In this document: one piece after another, positions 39,801 to 49,219 of the stretch
How the letters are laid out: each line of letters starts with the position of its first letter
Numbering within the stretch: the stretch's first letter is position 1
Source: JBGAJN01 sp044224905
Lineage (GTDB): Bacteria; Verrucomicrobiota; Verrucomicrobiia; Limisphaerales; JBGAJN01
Reading direction: 5' to 3'
NCBI GenBank assembly: GCA_044224905.1
Contig: JBGAJN010000001.1
Location: 2,108,001-2,172,000, forward strand
DNA: 64,000 nucleotides
Notes under the pieces: generated by a model
Databases searched by the model: none
Seen by the model: only the letters and a program-made list of their open reading frames with translations
Told to the model about the DNA's origin: nothing
Translations under genes and position numbers: made by a program

Positions 39801-41760
39801 TAGTTGTCCACGCAACGTTTGAGTACACCAGAGGTGGATACGTTGTTTTGGCACGAAGGCTCGCGCTCAAGTTCGGGTTGATGTTGCTCGAGCCAATCGA
39901 TCGATACGTGCTGTCAGCAAGATAGTGTGCACCCGCCCCGACCGTCTGAAATATCGTTCCCGGATCATTGGTTAGCCAGTATACTTGATTGGATTCAACG
40001 GTTACGGGATAAATGTACCCCTGTAAGGTTAAGTTAGTGACCGCAACGAGCAGACTGTTGGTGACCGCCAATACGTTCGTGCCCGAAACTGACCAGCATA
40101 GTGTCCCCGCACGGTGAGCAGTTAATTGTTCAACGCGGGCGTACGTGGGCGTCGTGTTGGCAAAGAGAATTACACCGTCTGGGGCATCGACGACAAGCGC
40201 ATTACGGATGACCACATCGGTCGTATCCAGCGTAACTCCCCGCTTCGAGTTGACTATTTGAATGTTCTCCAGCGAATGACCGGAACCCAGGCTGAGGTAA
40301 ACGGCGGTATAACCGTATAACATCCGAAGGTTTTTCAGCGCTACGGAGTTGGTAAAATAATTCGCGTGAAAATCCAAAATGTCGGCCGAGCTTACCACCG
40401 GGCTTCCCGTGGATCCTGAAATGGGTTCGCCGAAGGAATCATCGTTGAGGTCGGTAAATACAGCGGGGCGGTAGGGCTCGGTCAAACAGCTTACCGGACC
40501 ATGAAAGAGCATCCAATTACCATCAGTGTGTTTTATCACCGTTCCCCCCTCAATTACAGTGGTGCCGGTAAAAGTGACGTTGGACGTCAGCAGATACGTT
40601 GTATCCCCTTGGAACGTGCAATTGCTGACGGTGGTGACCATCGAGTAGTCGAGGACAAATCCTGTTTTGTCTTCATGGGAGGCGATCGCAGCAGTTAAGT
40701 TGGCTGGCTTGATCGGCAGACTCGCGGTACGCTTAGTGCGGCTGAGCTGTGGAAGATTGCGTACGGGAGACGCCGCCAGTGTCTTTACCTTGTCGCTTTC
40801 GCTTCCGACGGCAGCGGTCTTGAGCTTTTGCAATTCAGCCGCGACCGTTTCGTATTCAACTCCTTCGATTAAGAAGTCTCGACCATCCATTTGCTGCCAG
40901 CTTTTTCCGACAGGGGCCTTGTTGATCTGACCTGGATTGCCGCCTGCAGCCGGGTCACCCAGCGGAAACGCTTTTCCGGGCCCCATTTGCATCGTTCCAA
41001 AATCGATCAAATCATCGGTGAAAGACAGCCGTTTGCCGGCGGTGATTTCGGAGTCCTGCTGCTTCAAGGTCACGGTCGTCGTACTCGGTTGGGGTGGATT
41101 GATATATTCGGTGAGGACCTCTAGCCGCGTTGTCTTTGGATTGAGGCCAAACCGGTCCGGTGCGGGGGGCGCACTGCGCAGTATGACGTCCTGTTCAAAT
41201 CCTCCCATGGTATAGGTGTAACGTACGTCAGCCGTCACACCCGAAAAGGCATTGCGATAGAGTAGCTGGTTGATTTCGACAAGCTCCCCTGAACAGTCCT
41301 TGATCTGAGCAATCAGGACACTGTTTCCCGATTCCACATCGAAGTAGCTCAGCCCGATAATGTGACTGACCAGATCTCGACCTTCCGAGGTGCGTAACTG
41401 AATCGCTCCTGCGGTATTGAGATTCGCCGCGAACCTCACTTTGTGCTGACCTTTTTGCGCAATTGCACCGTCAACGGTGATTTCAATCAAATCTTGAGAT
41501 TCCAACCATTCACCATCTACCCTATAATGCATTCCCGGAGCCATTTCGGTGTAGAAACCTATGTGACTGGACGCCTCGCCGTTTGGCAGGGTAACGCTCC
41601 GCTCCGTCCGCCAGACTCGATGATTGGGGCCACGACCTATAATCGTGGATTTTGCCTTGGCAACTTGGATTGACGCCACCTTCGTTTGCCCGCCGACCTC
41701 AGTGCTCGCTGCCAAAAATGCCAATGTAATAATTAATCCGGAAATGAGTCTTCGGTACAT
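36868..41760 (-). CDS. Giant secreted protein with LamG and type-3-like repeats, ending in YD repeats
   Basis: About 1630 residues from the ATG at 41760 (AAGGAGAT ribosome site; signal peptide MYRRLISGLIITLAFLAAS). After a beta-rich N-terminal half come calcium-binding type repeats (DTDGDGLPDYVED, DTDYDGRTDAQEL), a LamG/concanavalin-like domain of about 150 residues (RFWFKPNW...WQQVTVTYASN), and a second block of DxDxDG repeats (DSDGLLNFMEQ, DADNDGLPDLWEY). The final 25 residues (YQYDAAGKLK, ITYDAEGNI) are YD-type and the stop overlaps the possible start of the RHS gene, so this and RHS form an operon. Likely a surface or carrier partner of the RHS toxin. Confidence 0.7.
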   Translation of the reverse strand: MYRRLISGLIITLAFLAASTEVGGQTKVASIQVAKAKSTIIGRGPNHRVWRTERSVTLPNGEASSHIGFYTEMAPGMHYRVDGEWLESQDLIEITVDGAIAQKGQHKVRFAANLNTAGAIQLRTSEGRDLVSHIIGLSYFDVESGNSVLIAQIKDCSGELVEINQLLYRNAFSGVTADVRYTYTMGGFEQDVILRSAPPAPDRFGLNPKTTRLEVLTEYINPPQPSTTTVTLKQQDSEITAGKRLSFTDDLIDFGTMQMGPGKAFPLGDPAAGGNPGQINKAPVGKSWQQMDGRDFLIEGVEYETVAAELQKLKTAAVGSESDKVKTLAASPVRNLPQLSRTKRTASLPIKPANLTAAIASHEDKTGFVLDYSMVTTVSNCTFQGDTTYLLTSNVTFTGTTVIEGGTVIKHTDGNWMLFHGPVSCLTEPYRPAVFTDLNDDSFGEPISGSTGSPVVSSADILDFHANYFTNSVALKNLRMLYGYTAVYLSLGSGHSLENIQIVNSKRGVTLDTTDVVIRNALVVDAPDGVILFANTTPTYARVEQLTAHRAGTLCWSVSGTNVLAVTNSLLVAVTNLTLQGYIYPVTVESNQVYWLTNDPGTIFQTVGAGAHYLADSTYRSIGSSNINPNLSASLRAKTTYPPLVYSNVAWTTNVTLTRRSIRDTNNSPDIGYHYESLDYVLGGVDTSTNLTLSSGVAVGWFDSQYATGYGLRLLDGATVNSQGSANTNNYFVRFSTVQEMNNSAWYQWGWVGAVTAGGSGANPYPTFNSSFTRFSTLAAEKNHLRGSDGYMTFRGTDCQFFCGNLYTTASRYCFTNNLFWRVYTYLQDYYGAGFTNFNATYYGGIFGLDRFSGGTWTINDCLFDGTSITISGGSGTSVFDYNGFTDGTGHSSLTNVHDVSITNLIWQAGPLGNYYLPTNLSVNGTPLDKGSLTNAGLRGLYHYTTTTNNFKETNSVLDMGFHYVAVATNGLAIDTDGDGLPDYVEDRNGNGTVDPTETSYLTLDTDYDGRTDAQELTDATDPLNSDSVSQVRLGYWRFNTTNNLSEAGLPPLSSINVTNFSSWSGTAVQLVGSSAQLLYREVETNSSANFNCHRGTVRFWFKPNWSSTNIGGAGPGATNVPLLELGTVGNTNGWWSIHLDAAGQLKLGQATNGSSLNQIISTNVWLSNLWQQVTVTYASNAIVAYVNGRPVSTNSGITYYPSAAGRSQGFAVGSHLDGSQPVNAQFEELECFNYQLPADEIQDNYNVSGRRPVAPTFIAGSVDTNRQFTLTLAGDPGGATWSVEATTNFSSWTALGTIVMTNTNVTFLDTQASNFIYRFYRATNGCVRSGNIYGFVGVTCSNGNTLLANQLINSNATVTNLFSGAPTGAYLFKWNETNQVYYAYTTNTGSSWSDNSVTLNPGEAAFLYNPNTNSWRVTFTGEVPEGKLSNRLPAATAARSSLFVQPGLLATALSLPTATNLSITVWKYNGTGLVPYTYDPDFASWDVEPTVGVGEGFLVNYNISTNWIQTQLQPSTWDTDGDTLYDCWESQYFGSLSQTPWGDYDSDGLLNFMEQKLETSPASGDADNDGLPDLWEYQNSMFPALNEAANQGYWLQYQYDAAGKLKKVPTMQRKDITYDAEGNIQSVTP

Positions 41761-41901
41761 GATGATATCTCCTTGAGATGATTTACGTGTCAAAAACGTT
41801 TGCCTATCTCCTGAAACTGCTTCATATCTGGTTTGTTCTTACCCTTCGGCTTTTTCTGAGTTTGCCGGCTCACTCTTATCTCAGTCCTTGCGTCCTGTGA
41901 A

Positions 41902-41919
41902 GGGTAACGAAAGTTACCC
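41902..41919. promoter_or_regulatory. 18-bp palindrome GGGTAACGAAAGTTACCC, copy 2
   Basis: Identical to the copy at 21172-21189. It overlaps the TAA of the response regulator gene (41914-41916) and lies about 140 nt upstream of the giant secreted protein gene, so it could be an operator for that operon or a terminator after the regulator. Confidence 0.5.
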
Positions 41920-42660
41920 CCCTAAAGTGGTGCGATCTTGTGAGTTTGGCGCGGGGCTTGCTTCCAGGTTTCCGTCACACGGGGTAACCTTAGTGCTCCA
42001 CTTCGCAAGCGCCTCAGTTTTGTTGTGAACCTTTAGATGCACAAAAATGCGGTGTAATCGCTTTCGCACCATCGCCACACTTGTCTGCAGCCGGTCAGCG
42101 ATTTCCTTGTAGAGTAACCCCCGGGCCAATTCGGACATGAGTTGATCGTCGGAGGTGACGTACGATTGTTCGGCGCCTGAAACAGCGGGAGCCGATGGGG
42201 CCAGGAGTCGTTCCCGGAACCCGCGCGGCAAAGGAAACCCGCCCGCCAGGGCGTAGATGATACCGCCGACACATTGTTCTGGAGAGAATGGCTTGGCGAG
42301 ATAGCCGTCGGCGCCTGCCGCTATGGCAGCATGAATCGTTTGATCGTCTTCCTTCCCCGTCACCATCATCACGCAAATGTTGGGAATTACCGTCTTAAGC
42401 CGTCGAGTGCATTCCATGCCGGACAGGTTGGGCATCACGACGTCGACGAGCGCGACGCGCGGACGAGTACGAGAACATCCTTCGATGGCTTCCCTGCCAT
42501 CAGCGAACGAACCCACGATAGTGAATTGCTTTGACTGTTTCAGGATCGCTGCCAGCGACAGCCTGACCCCTTCACTGTCATCGATAATTACGACGGGTAT
42601 TCCCGTCGTCTGTTTCCCCATTTCCATATATTCCCCACGGAGGACTCCCACCTCCGCCAT
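41914..42660 (-). CDS. NarL/LuxR-family response regulator
   Basis: 248 residues. Receiver domain with the acidic pair VVIIDDSE, phospho-acceptor D73 (ALVDVVMPNLSG), the signature Thr (MMVTGKEDD) and K of YLAKPF. LuxR/GerE-type helix-turn-helix: ELARGLLYKEIADRLQTSVAMVRKRL and HLKVHNKTEALAKW. No histidine kinase gene is in view. The alternative start at 42627 has a GGGGAA site and cannot be excluded. It is only about 150 nt upstream of the secreted-protein/RHS operon, so it may activate it. Confidence 0.85.
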   Translation of the reverse strand: MAEVGVLRGEYMEMGKQTTGIPVVIIDDSEGVRLSLAAILKQSKQFTIVGSFADGREAIEGCSRTRPRVALVDVVMPNLSGMECTRRLKTVIPNICVMMVTGKEDDQTIHAAIAAGADGYLAKPFSPEQCVGGIIYALAGGFPLPRGFRERLLAPSAPAVSGAEQSYVTSDDQLMSELARGLLYKEIADRLQTSVAMVRKRLHRIFVHLKVHNKTEALAKWSTKVTPCDGNLEASPAPNSQDRTTLGG

Positions 42661-43225
42661 TTCTTGTTTTACCTGGCCCGAATCTCTCCCGTTCGAGAAC
42701 TCGTCAGCCGTTCAATTAACCGGAATCGAACTGCTCGTTCTCAAAAACCAATTGGACTTGTCGATTTCCGTATTCCTATGCCGTTGTTGCTCCCTTTTAC
42801 TACCCTGACTTTTTGTTGTCAAAAATAAGTTATTCACCACCAAATGGTTGCGTGTAGGGTTTTCCCCTACAAGCCGTGCAAGGCATCCACTACACGCGAT
42901 TTTACACCTCGCAGGAAAACAGCCCAGCTGATGCAATTTCTCAGGCCTTTGATCGACACGTTTTGTGGTTTTTCTTACAAATTTGCGGCCTCGCCAGCTC
43001 TTCGAATAGCGACCGCATTAAAGTTTGCCGTCCGGCATTTTCGTTCATCACCCCTCGACGTTCGGCCGCCGAGCGGGTCTGAGCTCGTTCGAGAATCGCC
43101 GGTCAGAGACATTGGCGACGTCTAACTGCAAACCATTGATTTTCAGGGAGCATGCTTTTTCACCGGCTGGGGTGAAAAGAAAAATACGTCGGTGACGCGC
43201 CTGTTCATGGCGTCGGCAATCCCAT
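42661..43225. other. Long intergenic region with one hairpin
   Basis: No gene seen. A hairpin TGTAGGG/CCCTACA (42853-42871, 5-nt loop) is the only clear structure. The region should contain the promoter of the regulator gene and the terminator of the secreted protein gene to its right. Confidence 0.5.
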
Positions 43226-44155
43226 TTATGGCACGGGCACTACTCGATAAAATTTACTCTGTTGGTCATCAAGAGTGTCAAAAACGCAGTTAGTACCTCC
43301 AGTGCCTTGAACCGGGGCTCCAAAATCATTCCACACATTGGTTGCGAGAGAACTCTGCCATTGCACCTGATACAGACAGTTTGTGAATGAAGGCCAACAA
43401 ATCCGCACCGCTTTGTCGATGGTAGTGACGGGTTTGTTGCGTACAATCACCTTGAGATTGTCGATAGCCCACGATTCATCGGAGCCACCCTGCCAACCCG
43501 ATCCGTTGGCAAAGAAATCGATTACCACGGAGTTCGCGGTGTGAGGAATCACCGTCATGCCCGCAACTGGGTGCCCCATGTTGTAGGCAGAGTCGACATA
43601 GGCGATGGGACCGTTGATCGGGTTTCCGTGAATGTCGTAGATGGTTCCGTTCAACGTTCCGGTAAATCCCAGCTGGGTGCCGTAGGTGATGAGGTTGTTC
43701 GTGGGAGCGGTTTGGTCCGTTATTTGGAAGTTATCAAACGTGGCAGAAAACACGGTTCCGCTGTCCACGGTGACATTGAAAAAATCTTGCGGAATTGCCC
43801 CGCCGATAATCGTGTTGCCATCCCAACTATCAATAATCGCAAGGTCAAAACTCAGGGCCAGCTCGGTATGTGGCGGTAGATTAGTGAGAGTTAAAACCGT
43901 GTGTCCCGATTGGGCAGCGTTGCGTAGGAAATTCGAGCCAAATCCATAATTTGAATACCCTTGTGTGCCGGTTAAGGTCGTTACTCCGCTGAATTCGGAT
44001 GGAATTTCCGATTCGAAGTCGGTCGAGAACACGGTGAGTTCGTTAGCGCGAATATTCGCGGTACAGATTCCTACGATGGCCGCGCTAAGAATCAACCCGA
44101 GTTTTACCTGGTGAACTGAGGTGGCAGTACAAATGCGTGTATAATTGAAATGCAT
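43226..44155 (-). CDS. Secreted protein with jelly-roll-like C-terminal module
   Basis: 309 residues from the ATG at 44155, chosen because it follows AAAGGGACG and opens a signal peptide (QVKLGLILSAAIVGICTANIRA); a longer frame upstream lacks one. The body looks like a beta-sandwich: FESEIPSEFSGV, GHTVLTLTNLPPHTELALSFDLAI, then SWAIDNLKVIVR, similar to extracellular DUF-type lectin or PEP-CTERM-like modules. It ends in a fibronectin-like tail FYRVVPVP, another 'FYR' exoprotein end. No catalytic residues recognised. Confidence 0.6.
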   Translation of the reverse strand: MHFNYTRICTATSVHQVKLGLILSAAIVGICTANIRANELTVFSTDFESEIPSEFSGVTTLTGTQGYSNYGFGSNFLRNAAQSGHTVLTLTNLPPHTELALSFDLAIIDSWDGNTIIGGAIPQDFFNVTVDSGTVFSATFDNFQITDQTAPTNNLITYGTQLGFTGTLNGTIYDIHGNPINGPIAYVDSAYNMGHPVAGMTVIPHTANSVVIDFFANGSGWQGGSDESWAIDNLKVIVRNKPVTTIDKAVRICWPSFTNCLYQVQWQSSLATNVWNDFGAPVQGTGGTNCVFDTLDDQQSKFYRVVPVP

Positions 44156-44375
44156 AATCGTCCCTTTCATTTTGAGTTTTGAGCGGATCTCGTTGAAGCC
44201 ACGTGACGCTGGTTCGACGCAATTGGTTACGATCAATTCGGAAAGTTGAGACACCGAAGCGGCCGGGGGAATTTGAAACAAAGAGGAGAAGATCTTAGCA
44301 CTACCTGCCTGTGGGGGCTCGGAGCCGCGCATCAAACTTTCGATCCAAGCAAGCTCTCTTTAAACCAAAGCAGAT

Positions 44376-45136
44376 TTAAGCAGCCTTTGATCTCCTGACC
44401 AAGGTCCACCACATTGCACCGACAGTCATCGCTCCAAGCACAAACAATATTCCCCGCTCAAACCATTCATTAGAACGTATTTCCTCCACCTGCTCATCGA
44501 TTGCTGGATATAGCAATTCAGGTCGGGAGCTTGCCCATGCGCCGACTTTCTTCGCTCTTGCGTCAGTTTCGATTTCTCGGAGCTTTGAAACATAATCACC
44601 GACCTTCATTCCACTCGGATGACTAGCGCTCGTGCCGACGAGTCGAACCAGCCCATTCTCAACTAAAACTTCAGCCAAGCCTTTGCCTCCAATTTCAATG
44701 TTCGCGTAATACCGTGGAAGCCTGCTGCTACCAAGAGCTGAGGCCCAGCGGGTGAAGACGGTGAATTTCTGACCGTTCAACTTTTCGCTGACGAATGCCG
44801 TTGCGTTTTTCCAAATTCTACACTCTCTGCCGGGGTAATTCCGAAGTATCGAGCCTGTTCTCGGTTCCGACCTGGAAAGCGCTCATCAGCTTCGGGCGTA
44901 TTGACGTAGTAGAGCCGAAACACAAATTCGTCTGTCCCTATCCGCACCCGAAAGCTGTCACCGTCGTTGGATTGCGTTTGAACGTATTCACAGTTGTCGT
45001 AACGGACGAATTTCCGGCTGTGGGAGGGAATTATCGCCGCATCGCCAAGTGAAACAAAAAGAATTGCGAGAGATGTGGCAAGGAATGCTGAAAAGTGCAC
45101 CCAATGAGTATGACCAGCGCAGAATTTCGGATGCAA
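44376..45136 (-). pseudogene. Staphylococcal-nuclease-like protein, frameshifted
   Basis: Two adjacent frames together make one thermonuclease (SNase) domain. The first (start 45136) has a signal peptide and NDGDSFRVRI...VFRLYYVNTPEADER; the second picks up with NGQKFTVFTRWASALGSSRLPRYYANI and GKGLAEVLVENGLVRLVG, then a C-terminal membrane segment. The break is at a run of five A (minus strand) near 44806-44810; a sixth A would restore the frame as FGKNATAFVSEKLNGQ. Either a real inactivating frameshift or a homopolymer error in the assembly. Confidence 0.75.
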
Positions 45137-45227
45137 CAGCTACGTAGTCGCGATCGCGTGTTTGTACAACTCACGATATGGGAGTTGTCAGATCAGAATA
45201 AATTCTGGTTTAAGTATCACTTTGCGA

Positions 45228-45980
45228 ATGTCGACAATTAGCTTCATGTCAATGCCACTACAAAACCACGATGAAACTACAGAATCGAACATGGGCTCAG
45301 AGGTGGGACGATTGTTACAAAACCAGCCAATAAACCGCGGCGCGTTGATTTCGCTCCTCAAACGGGATGCTTGGCTGGTTGACCGCGTGCTTCAACTTGC
45401 CAACCACAAAGCCGTTCGGAGGTTCGGCAGCGAGCACGACTCCCAGCTCCTAACGACGGTAGACGAAGCTGCTCGCCATATTGACACCGATCTCACGTTA
45501 CTCATCGCTTTGAATAAGCCCTTGTCAGTAGCGGTAAGCAATACGTGCGAAATAATGTTTAACACGGTGGTGGAATCGGGATTTGGCGCCCTTCACGACG
45601 TTATCGACGAGCCGCATCTGAAGTCGGCAGTCCGTTTTAGCGGGCTCATTAATGGGGCAGTACAGGTGTGTTTGAATCGACCGCTTGCTTATGAAATCAC
45701 TACTCGAATTGTCCGAGTCAGCCCAGCTGAGCTCGGCGATGCGGACGTGACTGACGTGATCGGCGAACTGACCAACATGATTACCGGCAATTTCATTTCT
45801 TCGGTGTGCCGAGATGTGGGTGCTAGTTCCCTTTCTACGCCAACCCTTGCATGGTCGGAAAATTCTTCGCCCCTTCGCCCTCCTCACGGGGCAAGCGAAC
45901 GATTGGAGTGCTCGTGGCGGGATGCGACGATGTTTGTGGATAGTTCAATCGAACCGTCTACTACCACGAACCCGTCATAG
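45228..45980 (+). CDS. HDOD-like plus CheX-domain protein
   Basis: About 250 residues (start uncertain; ATG at 45228, 45246 or 45291). N-terminal part GALISLLKRDAWLVDRVLQLAN resembles the first helices of HDOD domains, shortened. The C-terminal part has the CheX/CheC signature DVIGELTNMITGNFIS, with the E and N of the phosphatase ExxN motif. CheX-type proteins dephosphorylate response regulators; HDOD proteins work in signalling. No chemotaxis genes are adjacent. Divergent from the broken nuclease gene, 26 to 90 nt apart. Confidence 0.65.
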   Translation: MSTISFMSMPLQNHDETTESNMGSEVGRLLQNQPINRGALISLLKRDAWLVDRVLQLANHKAVRRFGSEHDSQLLTTVDEAARHIDTDLTLLIALNKPLSVAVSNTCEIMFNTVVESGFGALHDVIDEPHLKSAVRFSGLINGAVQVCLNRPLAYEITTRIVRVSPAELGDADVTDVIGELTNMITGNFISSVCRDVGASSLSTPTLAWSENSSPLRPPHGASERLECSWRDATMFVDSSIEPSTTTNPS

Positions 45981-46076
45981 AGTTCCGTCGTGGTATGAAG
46001 GGGCTCGGGCTAAGCGTCTGCTTTTTCTCGACCAGTGTTTCTGATCTCAGTTCGTTGCCGTTGCGAGCCCGTTTGA

Positions 46077-49000
46077 TCAAGGACTGGAGTTTCGCGATAT
46101 GCGATAAATGGATACCTTGTCTGTCGGGCTTTCACTATCGATGAATTCCATTTCACCGTAAGGTGATGAATTGGTGGCGACCGAATTCCACTGGTACAGA
46201 TTCGCGGTTCGCTCAAGAACGTGGTTTTTCCCTGGTTCACCGATGACGTGAAGATGAAAGCGCTTCGTCGCATCGAAGCCGTTGGAGGTGACGACGACCG
46301 GGCTTCGCGTCCCGTAATACGGATTGAACCCCATTTGTGCAAAAATGTTCCACGCTGTTGCGCCCACGTGCGGGCGACGAAAGAGATTAAAACCGTAAAA
46401 GCCCGATGTCACTCCGTCATGACTGGCCGCTGGGGTGCCCATCCCGTCACCATATGGGGCAGGAATTTGCTGTGCCGCTTGCAGCGTGGCACGCAATTGA
46501 TTGACGCGACTGAAATTCTGGGCGAACGCGTATGCTACCGCCAGTTGGCCGCTCCCTTCTAACCACACCCCGTCTCGATCATTGTTGAAGTCAGCTCCGT
46601 CAAACCCATCGCTTTGATTCCGGTGATGTAGTTCGACGCAGGACAACAATGCCGGGCGAAGCTGTAGCGCATTTGTTATCGCGAGCACATTCCACGTTTG
46701 GGTATCCACTGGCAGTTGATGTGGCTCGGTATTCCGGAAGTCAGGCGAGGTGCCAGTCGTCCCAGTGAGAAAGCACCCTTGACCGGGGTCCCACATTGAT
46801 TCGATAAATTGGAATGCCAGACTGGAGCCGTTTTGCCACTGAGTTTCCCCCGTCAGTCGATACATCTCGGCAAAGGCCGCATGGATATCGAGATTGTGTT
46901 CAGTGCTGACATACGTGCGAGGTAGGGCGTTGGTGCCTTCCGCATTGGCGATTCCGCCACGAAAGCCGGGAAACGAACCGCCTTCAACCCGGGTAGTTTG
47001 AATAAACTCCCCAATTCGCCGCGCTGCGGCCAGGTAGTTGGTGCCCCCGAATTGTCGGTGTGCTCCCAAAAGTGCAATCATTGCCCATGCGTTGTTGCCG
47101 GTGTCGACGTCGACGTTTTCCACTTCGGTAAAGTGGGGTGGATTTTCCAAATAGAATCCCGGCACGGTTGCCGTTCCATTCTTTCCATTCACCATCCAGC
47201 CTAGTGGTAATGCGATGTCCCCTGCTTGATAGGAGGTGCGTACCCGCCCGTCCGTATACGTGCGGTCGTGGGTGAGCGCGTATACAATCGCGTCAGCAAT
47301 GAGTCGCGCGCGTTGCAAACTGTCAGGCGAGCCGTCGGCGAGAAAAGCGAGGAGCGCGAGAGCGTTGTCGTAAATGAAAGCGACATTGCGCAAAACGAGG
47401 TCAATGTCGTCGTCAAGGTTGGAGTCTTCAACGTTGGGCTGCACCGGTTTAGTTTTGAAACTCCTGATAAACCTTGGCTCGGACAAGCGTTGCGTCTGAC
47501 GCGCCGGAGAAAGTTGATAGACGATGTCATCGAGATAGAATGTTGCTCCGGTTGGATTCAAATCGCCGGCGGCAATCCAGCCAAATCCGCCCATAATGTT
47601 GGTCAGGTTTGCGCCCGTCACATTTATGGCGAATTGCTGCCAATTGGTCGTCAGCACAACTCGGGTTCCAGGGACGGAAATGCGGGGAGTTGAATCCGGG
47701 AAAGGCTGGTTTGGAAGTCCGGTGTCGGGATCGTGGCCGACGCCACCCATAAAAAACTCGATCTTCTCGCCGCCATTTTCGCCTCGTGCCCAGAACGTCA
47801 ATTGCTGGGCACCGCTTAAATCAAGACCGGTGAAATTGGATACCGCTATGGAGGTTCCATCGACTTGGTTAGATCCAAAGTACGGCAGCGGTGCGTTACT
47901 GATCAAAATGCCATTGAGAAAGTAGAACCCTCCGTAAGTGGCTCCGGAGACATTTGTGAAAGTGCATTGGATGCACGTTGCCCCGGAATGTGGCCGGTTC
48001 GTGCTGCTTCCGAAGATTCCAACCGATGAATGTTGATCTGGCAACTGCCCGCGGGCGTGGAAATGGTTCCCGGCCGCGCTGATGTCCGTATACACCTGAT
48101 AGCCTTGATGGGTTTCGTCCATTCGGTCACGTAACCACTGAAGACTAAAGGCGAGGCTTTCCACGGGTGTTCGCGAAACGATTATGGTGAGAACGGCGTC
48201 TTGGCTGAGTACCGATCCGACCGAATTACTCACCATCACCGAATAGCCACCCGCTTGGTTGGTGGAGAGGTTGGTCAAGGTGAGCACACTATTGGTAGCA
48301 CTTGCCATGTTGGTACCATTGAGACGCCACTGAAATGTAATGGGCGAGCTACTGGTGGCGTTCACGCTGAGGTTCACCGTCGTCCCCGGAATTGCCACTT
48401 GATTCGAAGGTTGGAGCGTGATGATGGGGGCGTTTTGAATCGTAAAATTCACAATCTCCGCGTCCCGCAATTGACCGTCTCCACTGTCCTCGACCCAAAA
48501 TACGACTGGCCCAAAAGTTCCCTCGTTCGTTGGCGTCCACGTGAAAATTCCCTTAGTGGCATTCAAGGTGGCGCCCGGTGGCAGATTCGTCGCTCCAAAG
48601 CGGATCAATTGCGCTTCCGGATCGGTAGCGGTGAGCTTGAAGGTGAGCGGCTGCCCGGTCACGCCGGTTTGATTTCCAATCGGTGCAAGAATTGGTGGTT
48701 GATTGGCCGTGGCTGAAATGAATTGCTCCGCGAATCCAACCTGCACGCCGTTTGAGTCAAACAAGCGGAATATCCAATCGAATTGGCCGTACGAGTAAAC
48801 GTCCATGTTGTCGGCAAACCAGCGTGTGCCGGACGAATTGGTGCCGCTGCTATTGTTGATCGTGAAGGCCCGATTAAACCAGACACTGCTCGCCCCATAC
48901 CACGGCCCGGGAACGAGCAGCCATGCCGCCAAAGTGTAGTTACCCGATTGCAACCCGGAATAATCAATCCCCACTGGCGGCGAGTATTTTCCCAACGTTA

Positions 49001-49112
49001 TCCCCTGTGGCAGTTTCGCAGGCACTTCCCGAAAGGTTATACTTTCGCCGTAAACTAAGCTGGTGAGCAAGCGCGCGAAGCCAAAGATCACGAGTAAACG
49101 AGCGAGCTTCAT
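46077..49112 (-). CDS. Secreted multidomain protein, probable polysaccharide-active enzyme
   Basis: 1011 residues with signal peptide MKLARLLVIFGFARLLTSLVYG. Domains in order: an N-terminal beta domain, a cadherin-like putative Ig (ILAPIGNQTGVTGQPLTFKL), a second Ig-like (ITLQPSNQVAIPGTTVNLSV), a CBM-like beta-sandwich (about residues 330-540, ending YLDDIVYQL), then an (alpha/alpha)-toroid-like domain from about 560 (FIYDNALALLAFLADG, DTGNNAWAMIALLGA, STEHNLDIHAAFAEMYRLTG, VDTQTWNVLAI). That helical repeat style suggests a glycoside hydrolase or lyase; the specific family is not clear to me. Ends in a short fibronectin-like tail. Confidence 0.7.
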   Translation of the reverse strand: MKLARLLVIFGFARLLTSLVYGESITFREVPAKLPQGITLGKYSPPVGIDYSGLQSGNYTLAAWLLVPGPWYGASSVWFNRAFTINNSSGTNSSGTRWFADNMDVYSYGQFDWIFRLFDSNGVQVGFAEQFISATANQPPILAPIGNQTGVTGQPLTFKLTATDPEAQLIRFGATNLPPGATLNATKGIFTWTPTNEGTFGPVVFWVEDSGDGQLRDAEIVNFTIQNAPIITLQPSNQVAIPGTTVNLSVNATSSSPITFQWRLNGTNMASATNSVLTLTNLSTNQAGGYSVMVSNSVGSVLSQDAVLTIIVSRTPVESLAFSLQWLRDRMDETHQGYQVYTDISAAGNHFHARGQLPDQHSSVGIFGSSTNRPHSGATCIQCTFTNVSGATYGGFYFLNGILISNAPLPYFGSNQVDGTSIAVSNFTGLDLSGAQQLTFWARGENGGEKIEFFMGGVGHDPDTGLPNQPFPDSTPRISVPGTRVVLTTNWQQFAINVTGANLTNIMGGFGWIAAGDLNPTGATFYLDDIVYQLSPARQTQRLSEPRFIRSFKTKPVQPNVEDSNLDDDIDLVLRNVAFIYDNALALLAFLADGSPDSLQRARLIADAIVYALTHDRTYTDGRVRTSYQAGDIALPLGWMVNGKNGTATVPGFYLENPPHFTEVENVDVDTGNNAWAMIALLGAHRQFGGTNYLAAARRIGEFIQTTRVEGGSFPGFRGGIANAEGTNALPRTYVSTEHNLDIHAAFAEMYRLTGETQWQNGSSLAFQFIESMWDPGQGCFLTGTTGTSPDFRNTEPHQLPVDTQTWNVLAITNALQLRPALLSCVELHHRNQSDGFDGADFNNDRDGVWLEGSGQLAVAYAFAQNFSRVNQLRATLQAAQQIPAPYGDGMGTPAASHDGVTSGFYGFNLFRRPHVGATAWNIFAQMGFNPYYGTRSPVVVTSNGFDATKRFHLHVIGEPGKNHVLERTANLYQWNSVATNSSPYGEMEFIDSESPTDKVSIYRISRNSSP

Positions 49113-49219
49113 AGAGGTGAAATGAGTTTTGAAACCAAGCCCTTTGCTGGTTTCACTTCGAAAATCGCAGAGAACGCCCGGACGTCAAGCTGGGCGTTCG
49201 AACGGCGGGAATTTGCAGA

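Noticed and set aside
44376..45136. Programmed -1 frameshifting in the SNase gene
   Set aside because: A slip at the lone AAAAA would work formally, but there is no classic X XXY YYZ heptamer and no clear stimulatory structure; a mutation or read error is simpler.
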